This document shows positions 36,943-45,753 of a stretch of DNA of 64,000 bases, one piece after another (within the stretch, counting starts at the first letter, position 1; every line of letters begins with the position of its first letter). The notes below the pieces were generated by a model. It did not search any database, was not told where the DNA came from, and was given only the letters and a program-made list of their open reading frames with translations. The DNA comes from CAIYTF01 sp963664845 (GTDB taxonomy: Bacteria > Bacteroidota > Ignavibacteria > Ignavibacteriales > Ignavibacteriaceae). The position numbers and the translations under genes were made by a program. Where the stretch lies: NCBI GenBank assembly GCA_963664845.1, contig OY761615.1:3100001-3164000 (forward strand), given 5' to 3'.

Positions 36943-38118
36943 ATGACTAAAGTTGTTATCACCCACGCCAAGCGTACGCCAATAGGCTCTTTTAATGGCG
37001 GCCTGAGCAGTTTAACAGCCCCCCAGCTTGGAAGCACGGTAATTCAAGCCCTCCTTGCAGAATCCCAAATTGATAAAAATGAAATAAACGAAGTAATTCT
37101 CGGCAACGTGTTGTCGGCAGGAATAGGTCAGGCACCGGCACGCCAGGCAGCCTTGTTTGCCGGCCTTCCCGACAAGACCGATTGCCTCACCATCAACAAA
37201 ATGTGCGGAAGCGGATTGAAAGCAATAATGCTGGCACATCAGGCAATTGCCTCGGGTGATGCCGACGTGATCATAGCAGGCGGACAGGAAAGCATGACGA
37301 ACGCTCCTTACCTGCTAAAAAATGGCAGAAACGGATACCGGCTTGGAAACTCGACCCTATACGACTCTATACTTCTGGATGGGTTGACCGATGTTTATAA
37401 TGATGTTCACATGGGGGTTTGCGCCGAAGCCTGTGCGCGTGAGTTTAATTTCACCCGTGAAGATCTTGATACTTTTACAGTAAATTCATACAAAAAAGCA
37501 CTGAAGGCAATAGAATCCGGTGTTTTTGAAGATGAGATCATACCCGTAAAAATCAAATCAAGAAGCGGTGAGACCGTTTTTGCAAAAGATGAGGAACCGG
37601 GAAAAGTGTCCTTTGAAAAAATCGCGTCACTCAAACCGGTGTTTGACAAAGCCGGAATAATCACCGCGGCAAATGCATCAAGCCTTAATGACGGTGCAGC
37701 AGCGGTGCTCATGATGTCGGAAGCAAAGGCTAAAGAGCTGGGATATGAACCACTGGCGGAAATAGTTGCTCAGGTTTCAGCATCCAAAGCCCCCATTCAA
37801 TTTACTACCGCTCCAGCCGACGCCATTCAAAAAGTGCTTGCCAAAGCAAAATTAACCAAAGACCAAATTGACCTGTATGAAATTAACGAAGCATTTGCCG
37901 TGGTTTCGCTTGCCGTAAATAAACTGGTAGGCTTGAGCAGCGAAAACATTAACGTCAATGGTGGTGCTGTTGCTTTGGGTCACCCCATCGGCGCAAGCGG
38001 AGCAAGAATTATGACAACGCTGCTTTATGAAATGAAGCGGAGAAAATCAACCTATGGACTTGCATCGCTGTGTATTGGCGGCGGTGAGGCTTCAGCTGTA
38101 ATTGTAAAACGCCCGTAA
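36943..38118 (+). CDS. Acetyl-CoA acetyltransferase (thiolase)
   Basis: This 391-residue enzyme is full length for the family. The acylation cysteine lies in CLTINKMCGSGLKA (Cys ~88), the GNVLSAGIGQAPARQA block is typical, and the C-terminal active site GGAVALGHPIGASGARI gives the catalytic His (~348), with CIGGGEASAVIV supplying Cys ~378. It interconverts acetoacetyl-CoA and two acetyl-CoA, or the longer 3-ketoacyl equivalent. It is first gene of a cluster with a regulator, an SDR reductase, a KAS III-like protein and an acyl-CoA ligase. In a degradation route it would do the last cleavage; in synthesis, the first condensation. Confidence 0.95.
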   Translation: MTKVVITHAKRTPIGSFNGGLSSLTAPQLGSTVIQALLAESQIDKNEINEVILGNVLSAGIGQAPARQAALFAGLPDKTDCLTINKMCGSGLKAIMLAHQAIASGDADVIIAGGQESMTNAPYLLKNGRNGYRLGNSTLYDSILLDGLTDVYNDVHMGVCAEACAREFNFTREDLDTFTVNSYKKALKAIESGVFEDEIIPVKIKSRSGETVFAKDEEPGKVSFEKIASLKPVFDKAGIITAANASSLNDGAAAVLMMSEAKAKELGYEPLAEIVAQVSASKAPIQFTTAPADAIQKVLAKAKLTKDQIDLYEINEAFAVVSLAVNKLVGLSSENINVNGGAVALGHPIGASGARIMTTLLYEMKRRKSTYGLASLCIGGGEASAVIVKRP

Positions 38119-38129
38119 GGACAAAAACA

Positions 38130-38642
38130 ATGTCACAAGATGAACGTGTAAAAAAAGAGATCATTCAGCGTTTCGGCGAAGCCTACAAGGCATTCGGCTT
38201 GAATAAATTGATGGGACATATAATTGCACTGCTCATTTATTCACCGGAGCCGCTTTCTCTTGATGAAATTACGCAGCAACTAGGGCGCAGCAAGGGTCCC
38301 GTCAGCCAGATAGTACGCAGGCTTCGTGACCGGAAACTGATAAGAAAAGTGTGGGCACCCGAGAACAACCGCAAAGACTATTACGAAATTGAGCCGGAAA
38401 TATTCGAGAACGCATTCCGGAATAATCTCGAACTTATAAAAAACAATACACGTATTGCAAAGCTGCTCGAGGAAAGGGTTACCGATTTTGAAAAGGAAGG
38501 CGTGGAGGTGCTGCATGCAAGAATTGAAGAGATGGCGCACTTCTACAGTCTTATGGAAAAACACTATCGTAATTTTCTTGCAGAATGGATTGACGAACGG
38601 AACAAATTGCTTTTAAAAAATACCAGTAAGAAAAAGAAATAA
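38130..38642 (+). CDS. GbsR/MarR-family regulator of the cluster
   Basis: This 170-residue protein has a MarR-type winged helix at ~20-90 (GLNKLMGHIIALLIYSPEPLSLDEI, QQLGRSKGPVSQIVRRLRDRKLIRKVW, then a wing EPEIFENAF) and a helical C-terminal part for dimerisation, in the length and order of GbsR-like regulators. It lies 11 bases after the thiolase gene. The palindromes at 36891 and 38656 flank the thiolase-regulator pair and probably make it an autoregulator and a repressor of both transcription units. The ligand may be an acyl-CoA or a carboxylic acid; this is inference. Confidence 0.85.
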   Translation: MSQDERVKKEIIQRFGEAYKAFGLNKLMGHIIALLIYSPEPLSLDEITQQLGRSKGPVSQIVRRLRDRKLIRKVWAPENNRKDYYEIEPEIFENAFRNNLELIKNNTRIAKLLEERVTDFEKEGVEVLHARIEEMAHFYSLMEKHYRNFLAEWIDERNKLLLKNTSKKKK

Positions 38643-38655
38643 TTTTTACGTCTTA

Positions 38656-38675
38656 CGTTTGAAAATTTTCAAACG
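38656..38675. promoter_or_regulatory. Operator-like palindrome, site 2
   Basis: CGTTTGAAAATTTTCAAACG is a perfect 20-base palindrome in the 54-base gap between the regulator and the SDR gene. It matches the site in front of the thiolase gene (17 of 20), which supports one shared DNA-binding protein. Confidence 0.7.
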
Positions 38676-38696
38676 ATAAAAACATAAGGAACTGCC

Positions 38697-39440
38697 ATGA
38701 ACAGATTATTGAACAAAACAGCCGTTATCACCGGTGGAGCTCAGGGAATCGGAAAAGCGACCGCGGTCAAGTTTATCCAAGAAGGTGCCCATGTTGTTAT
38801 TTGGGACGTTGACCAGGAAAAGGGAAACGCCACAATAGAAGAATTGCGGAATGCAGGAGGAAAAGCTCACTTTATTAAAGTGAACGTTGCTGACTTTGCC
38901 TCGACCACCGCGGCGGCAAAAGAGTCCGTGGAAACATTTGGCACGATAGACATTCTTATCAACAATGCCGGCATAACCAGGGATTCTTCACTGATGAAGA
39001 TGACAGCGGAACAATGGCAGCAGGTTATTAACGTCAATCTTACCGGCGTTTTCAACTGCACCAAATCGGTTGCACCTTATATGATAGAAAAGAAATACGG
39101 GCGAATTGTGAACGCGGCGTCGATTGTGGGCCTATATGGAAATTTTGGACAGAGCAACTATGTGGCTACAAAAGCCGGTGTTATTGGTATGACAAAAACA
39201 TGGGCACGCGAACTGGGCCGCAAGGGCATAACGGTTAACGTGGTTGCTCCCGGATTCATTGCTACCGAAATGGTAAAGACCGTACCGGAGGCATTTCTGA
39301 AATCGCTTGAAGAAAAGACACCGCTGGGACGTTTGGGACTGCCCGAAGAAATTGCCAATGCGTATGCATTCCTGGCAAGTGGTGAGGCATCCTATATTAA
39401 CGGCGCAACGCTCAGCGTTGACGGTGGCCTGGTTCTCTAA
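38697..39440 (+). CDS. SDR-family oxidoreductase (FabG/PhaB-like)
   Basis: This 247-residue classical short-chain dehydrogenase has cofactor site TGGAQGIGKAT, NNAG (INNAGITRD), catalytic S-Y-K as AASIVGLYGN and SNYVATKAGVIG (S~140, Y~153, K~157), and a C-terminal GATLSVDGG typical of 3-oxoacyl-ACP or acetoacetyl-CoA reductases. It probably interconverts 3-hydroxyacyl and 3-oxoacyl thioesters with NAD(P)H. A ribosome site (AAGGAA) precedes the start. It starts the second transcription unit behind the operator palindrome. Confidence 0.9.
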   Translation: MNRLLNKTAVITGGAQGIGKATAVKFIQEGAHVVIWDVDQEKGNATIEELRNAGGKAHFIKVNVADFASTTAAAKESVETFGTIDILINNAGITRDSSLMKMTAEQWQQVINVNLTGVFNCTKSVAPYMIEKKYGRIVNAASIVGLYGNFGQSNYVATKAGVIGMTKTWARELGRKGITVNVVAPGFIATEMVKTVPEAFLKSLEEKTPLGRLGLPEEIANAYAFLASGEASYINGATLSVDGGLVL

Positions 39441-39472
39441 TAACTGAATTATTCATCTACTGAAATCAAGAT

Positions 39473-40459
39473 ATGCAAAACGCTTATATAGTCGGAACCG
39501 GACAGTTTGCGCCGGAAAAAATTGTACCTAATTCCTATTTCAATGAACTTCTTGGCGAAGATGTTGACACGTGGCTGCGTGAGAACCTGACTATCAGAGA
39601 GCGCCGGTGGTGTTCTTCAGAAGAATCGACTGCCGATCTTTGTGTTAACGCAGCAAACGCGGCCTTGGAAGCGGCAGGCATAAGCGCTGAGCAAATTGAC
39701 CTGCTCATTATTTCAACTGATACACCGGAATATATTTCTCCTTCAACCGCTTCAGTTGTGCAATTCCGCATAGGCGCAACACGCGCGGGAACGTTTGATC
39801 TTAACTCAGCGTGCGCGGGCTTTGTTACCGCAATGGATACCGCGACAAAATTTATACAGGCAGATGCCCGGTATAAATACGTGATGGTGATAGGCGCTTA
39901 TGCGATGAGCAAATATCTGAATATGACCGACAAAAAGACCGTTACACTGTTTGCTGACGGCGCCGGTGCCGTGATACTGGGCGCATCGAAAGACAGCTCA
40001 GGATATCTTACCAGTCTGTTGCACACAGACGGACAGTACGCGGACTGGATGGGCATTTATGGCGGCGGAACGCACATCCCCATAACAGAACAGGCTGTTG
40101 CACAAGGCGATCACAAACTGAAATTTGTCAAAAAATTTCCCAAAGAGATTAATCCTAATACATGGACGAGCATGATCAAATCATCCTGTGCCGCTGCGGG
40201 AGTCACCCCGGATGAGATTGCTCACTATTTCTTTACGCAAATTAATATTAATACGATACGTGAAACGCTTGATAATCTTGGCGTTTCGAGGGAGCGCGCG
40301 CATACAATAATGGACCGGTTCGGCTACACCGGCTCGGCCTGTATTCCCATGGCGCTTGATGAAGCCGTGCGCAGCGGAAAAGTGAAACGCGGCGAACTGC
40401 TTTGCTTTATGGGTTCAGGAGGCGGCCTCGCCTTTGCGAACTCGCTCTATCGTTACTGA
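39473..40459 (+). CDS. Ketoacyl-ACP synthase III-like protein, atypical active site
   Basis: This 328-residue thiolase-fold protein of the KAS III (FabH) family has active-site Cys114 in DLNSACAGF. The other two triad residues seem changed. The position of the P-H-Q-A-N motif reads FFTQININTI (Gln in place of the catalytic His, although His251 is just upstream), and the G-N-T motif reads GYTGSACIP (Tyr in place of Asn). Ordinary chain initiation by decarboxylation needs His and Asn, so this protein may do acyl transfer, hydrolysis or a non-decarboxylating condensation. It lies 32 bases after the SDR gene. Confidence 0.85.
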   Translation: MQNAYIVGTGQFAPEKIVPNSYFNELLGEDVDTWLRENLTIRERRWCSSEESTADLCVNAANAALEAAGISAEQIDLLIISTDTPEYISPSTASVVQFRIGATRAGTFDLNSACAGFVTAMDTATKFIQADARYKYVMVIGAYAMSKYLNMTDKKTVTLFADGAGAVILGASKDSSGYLTSLLHTDGQYADWMGIYGGGTHIPITEQAVAQGDHKLKFVKKFPKEINPNTWTSMIKSSCAAAGVTPDEIAHYFFTQININTIRETLDNLGVSRERAHTIMDRFGYTGSACIPMALDEAVRSGKVKRGELLCFMGSGGGLAFANSLYRY

Positions 40460-40544
40460 GACAAGATGTGCAATAAACTCACCGGTGGTTAAACCGGCGA
40501 GCAAGATGAACAGCATTTAGCAATTTAATTTGAGAGTGAAAAGG

Positions 40545-41795
40545 ATGCAAGAAAAGAAAAGTTCGATACCGGCCTATTCCTGGTATGCCCTGGGATTGCT
40601 CACGCTCATATACATCCTGAATTTTGTTGACCGGGTATTGATCTATATTCTGTTTCAGCCTATCAAACAGGAGCTGCACTTCACCGATCTACAGCTTGCT
40701 GTGCTCGGGTCCACATCCTTTGTTATTTTCTATACGCTGCTCGGCATTCCGTTTGGCAAACTGTCCGATAAACATTCGCGGAAGCGGATGATAGCAATAG
40801 GTCTTGCCGTGTGGAGTCTGTTCGCAGGGCTTACCGGTTTTGCTCATGACTTTTGGACGTTGTTCTTCTGCCGGATGATGGTTGGTGTTGGAGAAGCAAC
40901 CTTTGGGCCGGCAGCACTTTCACTTATAAGTGATTTCTTTCCGGCACGGCTTCGGGCAACCGCGCAATCTATTTTTTCCTCGGCAATAACCATTGGAAGC
41001 GGAATCGCGTTCTTCTTTGGCGGTTGGATAAGTGATGCATTCACCTGGCGCCATGCATTTTACTTTCTTGGGTTCCCCGGACTGTTGTTCGTTGTATTTA
41101 TCCTCTTATTGCGTGAGCCGGAGCGCGGCAAACAGGATTCAAAAGCAGATGCAGCAAAAACCGATTGGCGTGGACTCATCAAAAACAGCTCTTTCAGATA
41201 CCTGCTGCTCGGCTATGCTTTTTTGGCTGTAGCAGCAAACAGTGCTTCAATTTGGGTTCCGGCATTTTTTGTCAGGGCGCAACATATGACGGCCACCCAG
41301 ATTGGGGGCTGGATAAGTTTTGGCACTATTGCAGGCGGATTACCCGGAACGCTGCTTGGAGGATTCTTCGCGGATAAGTTCAAGAAAAAATATGCCGGCG
41401 GAAGAATGCTGCTTATGGCAATTCTTGCCGTGCTCTGTGTGCCGGTTTGGTTTGTTCTGCTCTATAGCAATATTGCCAATGTGCAGTTTATCAGCATCAC
41501 ATTGCTGCTTGGTTTGGGCCTGGCATGGCTGGGACCTGCCGCTGCTGATGTTAATGATCTTGCCGGACCAAAACTGCGCGGCCTGGCGGTGGGAATTTAT
41601 TTCTTTACGGTCAATCTAATAGGCCTTGGATTCGGACCACCGATCTATGGAAAAATTAACGATGTTCTTAATGTCACCCTGTATCCCGAAGCAATGCGAC
41701 AGACACTTTTGTTGAGTCCGGTCGCGTGTTTAATTGCAGGAATTATTTTGTTTATAGGAAGCAAGAAAATTGAAAAAGAAACCGGCACAAACTGA
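40545..41795 (+). CDS. MFS transporter (Spinster-like)
   Basis: This 416-residue transporter has 12 hydrophobic segments. The loop 2-3 motif is GKLSDKHSRKRMIA, and the start (YALGLLTLIYILNFVDRVLI) and GVGEATFGPAALSLISDFFP are typical of the spinster-like MFS group, which moves lipids, aromatic acids or organic acids. I use the ATG at 40545, with GAGAG upstream, not the TTG five codons earlier. It overlaps the ligase gene by 26 bases. In this cluster it probably brings in, or exports, the acid that the ligase activates. Confidence 0.85.
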   Translation: MQEKKSSIPAYSWYALGLLTLIYILNFVDRVLIYILFQPIKQELHFTDLQLAVLGSTSFVIFYTLLGIPFGKLSDKHSRKRMIAIGLAVWSLFAGLTGFAHDFWTLFFCRMMVGVGEATFGPAALSLISDFFPARLRATAQSIFSSAITIGSGIAFFFGGWISDAFTWRHAFYFLGFPGLLFVVFILLLREPERGKQDSKADAAKTDWRGLIKNSSFRYLLLGYAFLAVAANSASIWVPAFFVRAQHMTATQIGGWISFGTIAGGLPGTLLGGFFADKFKKKYAGGRMLLMAILAVLCVPVWFVLLYSNIANVQFISITLLLGLGLAWLGPAAADVNDLAGPKLRGLAVGIYFFTVNLIGLGFGPPIYGKINDVLNVTLYPEAMRQTLLLSPVACLIAGIILFIGSKKIEKETGTN

Positions 41796-43311
41796 TTGGC
41801 TCGCCAAGTGGGCCTATTATACACCTGATAAACTGTTTCTACGGGAATATGACAGGTCGTTGGAATGGTCCTATGCGCAATTCAATCAACGCACCATGGC
41901 GGCGGCAGATTATCTGGTAAATGTATGCTCAATAAAAAAGGGAGACCGGATAGCGGTCTACTCAAGGAACCGGGCAGAATATGTTTTGCTGTTCCTGGCT
42001 TGTATTAAATCCGGGGCAATAATGGTGCCTCTCAATTTCAGGTTAACGCCGCGTGAACTTGATGTTTTAATAGCGGATGCCGAACCGGTGATGATGATCT
42101 ATGAAAAGGAATATAATGAGCAGGTTAAAAAGCTGGAAACGCTCAAAAATATTCCTCTACAGAAACAGATTGAAGACGTAACGCAATTCCTTACCGGTGA
42201 TACACCGGGCGTTCAGTATGCGCCGCCAACGGAACCAACGGAAGATGACATTGTGATGATCCTGTATACTGCGGGCACGACCGGGCTTCCCAAAGGCGTT
42301 ATCATCAATCACCGTATGCTGTTTTGGAACGCTATCAATACCGGGTTGCGTCTTGATTTGAATTCAAGTGACCATACGCAGAGTTATGCACCGTTCTTTC
42401 ACACCGGCGGCTGGAACGTTCTTTTTACGCCGTTTCTGCTGCACGGCGGCTCGCATACGCTGTTGCAAAGTTTCAATGCCGAAAAAATTGTTGAACTGAT
42501 GGAAAAGGAAAAGACGACACTGTTGTTTGGAGTTCCAACCATGCTGCAGATGATGTCTGAACTGGAGAGCTTTAAAAGCGCGGATCTTTCATCGGTGCGC
42601 TATGCAATTGTGGGCGGTGCTTCTATGCCTATACCGCTCATTAACACCTGGCATGAGAAGGGCGTGTTCATTCGTCAGGGATTTGGTTTGACTGAAGTGG
42701 GGCCTAATTGTTTTTCGCTGCATCAGAACGATGCGATACGGAAAAAAGGTTCCATCGGGTTCCCGAATTTTTATGTGGATGCCAAAATAGTGGATGAGAG
42801 GGGCCATGAATGTGGCAGCAATGAAGTGGGCGAGTTATGGCTTAAATCACCGGTGGTCACCCCGGGATACTGGCGCAAAGAAAAAGAAACCAGGGCATGC
42901 ATAACCGATGGTTATTTCCACACGGGAGATCTGGTACGCAAGGATGAAGACGGCTATTTCTACGTGGTTGACAGGAAAAAGAACATGTATATCAGCGGGG
43001 GTGAAAATGTCTATCCCGCGGAGATAGAGGCATTTCTTTATACCAACGCGGCAATAAAGGAAGTGGCGGTTATCGGTGTATCCGATGAAAAATGGGGTGA
43101 AGTGGGCAAAGCATATGTTGTTGTGAATCCGGGGCATGAACTGTCGGCGGAACAGGTGCTCGATTATTGCATGGGTAATCTGGCCAAATACAAGATTCCC
43201 AAATACGTGGAAATAACCGGAAACATTCCGAAGACGGACGCCGGCAAGATAAACAAACAAGAATTGTTGAAAATGCATCAACAACTTAATACATCACATC
43301 AATCCAAATAG
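41770..43311 (+). CDS. Acyl-CoA ligase (AMP-binding enzyme)
   Basis: This 513-residue ANL-superfamily ligase has P-loop-like ILYTAGTTGLPKGVIINHR (~155-175), GFGLTEVGP (A5), GYFHTGDLVRKDEDGYFYVVDRKKNMYISGGENVYPAEIE (A7/A8 hinge) and a C-terminal KTDAGKINKQELL with the catalytic lysine. It activates a carboxylic acid with ATP to an acyl-AMP and then to the CoA thioester. The start is TTG with AGGAAG upstream and overlaps the transporter gene, so uptake and activation are translationally linked. Chain specificity (fatty or aromatic) is not evident. Confidence 0.93.
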   Translation: MKKKPAQTDWLAKWAYYTPDKLFLREYDRSLEWSYAQFNQRTMAAADYLVNVCSIKKGDRIAVYSRNRAEYVLLFLACIKSGAIMVPLNFRLTPRELDVLIADAEPVMMIYEKEYNEQVKKLETLKNIPLQKQIEDVTQFLTGDTPGVQYAPPTEPTEDDIVMILYTAGTTGLPKGVIINHRMLFWNAINTGLRLDLNSSDHTQSYAPFFHTGGWNVLFTPFLLHGGSHTLLQSFNAEKIVELMEKEKTTLLFGVPTMLQMMSELESFKSADLSSVRYAIVGGASMPIPLINTWHEKGVFIRQGFGLTEVGPNCFSLHQNDAIRKKGSIGFPNFYVDAKIVDERGHECGSNEVGELWLKSPVVTPGYWRKEKETRACITDGYFHTGDLVRKDEDGYFYVVDRKKNMYISGGENVYPAEIEAFLYTNAAIKEVAVIGVSDEKWGEVGKAYVVVNPGHELSAEQVLDYCMGNLAKYKIPKYVEITGNIPKTDAGKINKQELLKMHQQLNTSHQSK

Positions 43312-43319
43312 GAGCCACT

Positions 43320-43853
43320 ATGAAAAAGTTACTTTTGCTCTCGTTCTTCGCTCTCGCTTTTATGTTAACATCATGTAAAAAAGATGATAACACAACCAAC
43401 GTTGTTGCCTCTGATCCAATTGTTGGAACCTGGGTATCAACCGGTACCAATGTTCCTTATGGTCTGCGCGTTGCACCTTTCAGAGTTGTCAAAATAGTTG
43501 CAACATTCAATGACAATAAATCATATACTGTTATTCAAACCGACAGTTCGAATGTTCAAACGACCTATACCGGGACGTACAGCAACAACAATTCAACCTA
43601 CACTGATACTGCCTCTGCATCACTGACCAAAGGTGCCACCATTATTAATATCATAGCCAATCAGGCATCACCCTCTGCAGTCACCTCAACAGGTATATAC
43701 GCTGTCAGCGGAACCAGCATGACCTATGAAATTATTCAAACTACCCCGGCAATTTCCGGTGTAAACGCTCCAACGGCGGCCGGTGGATTTGGCAGCACAA
43801 CAATTGGAGGAACGAAGTATGCTATCTATATTCAGAAATATGTGAAACAATAA
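43320..43853 (+). CDS. Lipocalin-like lipoprotein
   Basis: This 177-residue protein has a lipoprotein signal (MKKLLLLSFFALAFMLTSCKKDD, Cys19 followed by the K-K-D-D stretch of Bacteroidota surface lipoproteins). Near the mature start DPIVGTWVSTG is the usual beginning of a lipocalin-like beta barrel, followed by alternating strands (YTVIQTDSSNVQTTYTGTYS, TMTYEIIQT-like). It might bind a hydrophobic ligand at the outer membrane. It follows the ligase gene by 8 bases with an AGGAG ribosome site, so it is in the same transcript. Confidence 0.72.
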   Translation: MKKLLLLSFFALAFMLTSCKKDDNTTNVVASDPIVGTWVSTGTNVPYGLRVAPFRVVKIVATFNDNKSYTVIQTDSSNVQTTYTGTYSNNNSTYTDTASASLTKGATIINIIANQASPSAVTSTGIYAVSGTSMTYEIIQTTPAISGVNAPTAAGGFGSTTIGGTKYAIYIQKYVKQ

Positions 43854-43884
43854 ATATTGACGGTAAAACGGTCTAAAAAACGCA

Positions 43885-43983
43885 GAGAAAACAGTCACAT
43901 AAGTTGAAGCGGATATTTGTCCTGTTTGCGAAATCTGTCCCCTGATAGAAATAGCCGGACTTAATTTATGTGACCGTTCTCTC
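43885..43983. repeat. Long inverted repeat between two cluster genes
   Basis: GAGAAAACAGTCACATAA (43885-43902) and TTATGTGACCGTTCTCTC (43966-43983) are complementary at 16 of 18 positions, with a ~63-base loop. There is no T-run. It could be a small mobile repeat or an RNA structure lowering read-through between the lipoprotein and the outer-membrane protein gene. The rest of the 325-base gap shows nothing. Confidence 0.6.
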
Positions 43984-44178
43984 CCGTTTATAAATTTTAA
44001 ACTGGATGCGACATCATTCTTGAAAGACCGGACTGAAATCATAGTCGTCAATAACGGCTGTGGCAGGCTGAATGCCCATAGTTATTATATATGCTCATTA
44101 TGGTGTAGTCTGGCACCCGATTTAAAAACCCGTCAAATCCTGTTCAGTTGATTTAAGAATTTCCAAAGGAAGCTCGTA

Positions 44179-45744
44179 ATGAAATATAAATTCTTTTCCT
44201 TGTTGCTGCTGCTTTTGTTCTCAACAGGACAGCTTCTTGCACAAGACACAATAACCGTAAAAAAGGTGCCGGATGCAAAGACGCCGGAATTTAAGTATAT
44301 CGGTTACTGGTTTGTGCGAGGCACAGCCTCCGACATCGCTCCTACCAATGAACTTTTGCGCGGGCAGATCATTGGAAGGCTTTTTGGTCCCAATACTACT
44401 AATACGTGGGCAAAGACCGCTTCATTTTTTGAACAACGGTTTGTGCCGATGTTTATTTATACCCCTCAAATTTTGGATGGTGTTGCAACGTTCCGCAGTT
44501 TGTTCAAAATTGATATGACCTGGGGAGATGCTGCTTATGGTGTTGGTGGGAACACGGGCGGCGGCATAAATGCCGGTCAGGTTAATTTGCAAACATTGCT
44601 TGCAAACGTTGACATAAAGCCCAAGGATGCTGATTATAATGTAGTGGTTGGTTTGCAGCGTATGTTCGATAACGTACGCGATCCGAACCAGATGGCGGTT
44701 AGCACCGCACAGACAAGCGCATACAAATTGTGTTATTGGGGAACACAGGGGGTTGGTATCAGTGCTTTTGCGAACCTGAGCAAAACAACTCAGGCGCGGT
44801 TTGGTTATTATCAGCTTTATGAAAATCTGATTCAGGACAATGATGATGTTGCGCTCTGGATGCTGGATGTTGAATCAAGAATGCAACCCTTGCTTGAAGT
44901 GGGAGCAGATGCCTGGTTTGTGTGGGACAGAGGTAAAAGCAACGGTGGAATATCCGTTCTTGGACAAGGGCTGAACAGTACGCTTTCCGAGTATAATGGT
45001 TCAGTCAGACTTGCACTTCCAACCCAGCGGTATGAAGCAAACATTGGTTGGTTTGGAGGGCACGCCGCCTATAACCGTGATTTTCTTTCGGGCAGGTGGT
45101 GGGCGGATGGCTTCATCATGACAAATTTTGGAACTGTTGATACCGTAAGTACGGACTTGTCTACAAGTCAGTATGCAACCATCTTTGGGTATGCTGCCAA
45201 TGCGATGGTAGCCTACAAATATGGAATGACTGCAAATGATAAAATTGCCGTTGAAGGGTTATATACTTCAAGTGACAATAACGGAGCCAAGGACGGAAAG
45301 ATAAGCAGTGTTATCACCGGTAATGTTTGGGGTGCCCCGACGGGTATCTACAGTTCGCACAAAGCATTGTTGCTTTTCCCTGATGCACAGGTTGTAAACC
45401 GGTATTATTCTGTTGTTCACGATATTTCCAATATGGGTCTCGGAGTAACAGCAGGATTTATGAATATCAGTAAAGATATCGTTCCCAACAAATTTTCAGC
45501 TAAACTGGGACTCGCGTCTGCAATCTCGAACGTGACCCCGACAGGTGGGACTTCATATATGGGAACAGAAGTTAATGCAGAAGTGAAATACAACCTTAAG
45601 GTTTATCTGACGGTTGGTTTGAGCGCCGGGTATTTGTGGCTTGGTGACTTTTTCAATTCACCCGATGTGAAATATAACCACAGCACAACGAAGCCGAAAG
45701 ATCCCTTCGTCATATTTACTTCACTCAACTGGCTGATGTTTTAG
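44179..45744 (+). CDS. Outer-membrane porin-like protein
   Basis: The product is 521 residues with a signal peptide (MKYKFFSLLLLLLFSTGQLLA, cut before QDTI). The mature protein is beta-rich with many aromatic residues and Gly/Asn turns (LYENLIQDNDDVALWMLDVES, RYEANIGWFGGHAAYNRDF, YNLKVYLTVGLSAGYLWLGDFF) and ends in NWLMF, an aromatic C-terminus suited to outer-membrane insertion. It resembles putative porins or alginate-export-like barrels, but I cannot assign a family firmly. It has an AAGGAAG ribosome site. It leads the hydrolase genes, so it may admit their substrate. Confidence 0.72.
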   Translation: MKYKFFSLLLLLLFSTGQLLAQDTITVKKVPDAKTPEFKYIGYWFVRGTASDIAPTNELLRGQIIGRLFGPNTTNTWAKTASFFEQRFVPMFIYTPQILDGVATFRSLFKIDMTWGDAAYGVGGNTGGGINAGQVNLQTLLANVDIKPKDADYNVVVGLQRMFDNVRDPNQMAVSTAQTSAYKLCYWGTQGVGISAFANLSKTTQARFGYYQLYENLIQDNDDVALWMLDVESRMQPLLEVGADAWFVWDRGKSNGGISVLGQGLNSTLSEYNGSVRLALPTQRYEANIGWFGGHAAYNRDFLSGRWWADGFIMTNFGTVDTVSTDLSTSQYATIFGYAANAMVAYKYGMTANDKIAVEGLYTSSDNNGAKDGKISSVITGNVWGAPTGIYSSHKALLLFPDAQVVNRYYSVVHDISNMGLGVTAGFMNISKDIVPNKFSAKLGLASAISNVTPTGGTSYMGTEVNAEVKYNLKVYLTVGLSAGYLWLGDFFNSPDVKYNHSTTKPKDPFVIFTSLNWLMF

Positions 45745-45753
45745 GAGGACACC

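Noticed and set aside
42847..43284. Minus-strand frame of 145 codons
   Set aside because: It is antisense to the acyl-CoA ligase motifs.
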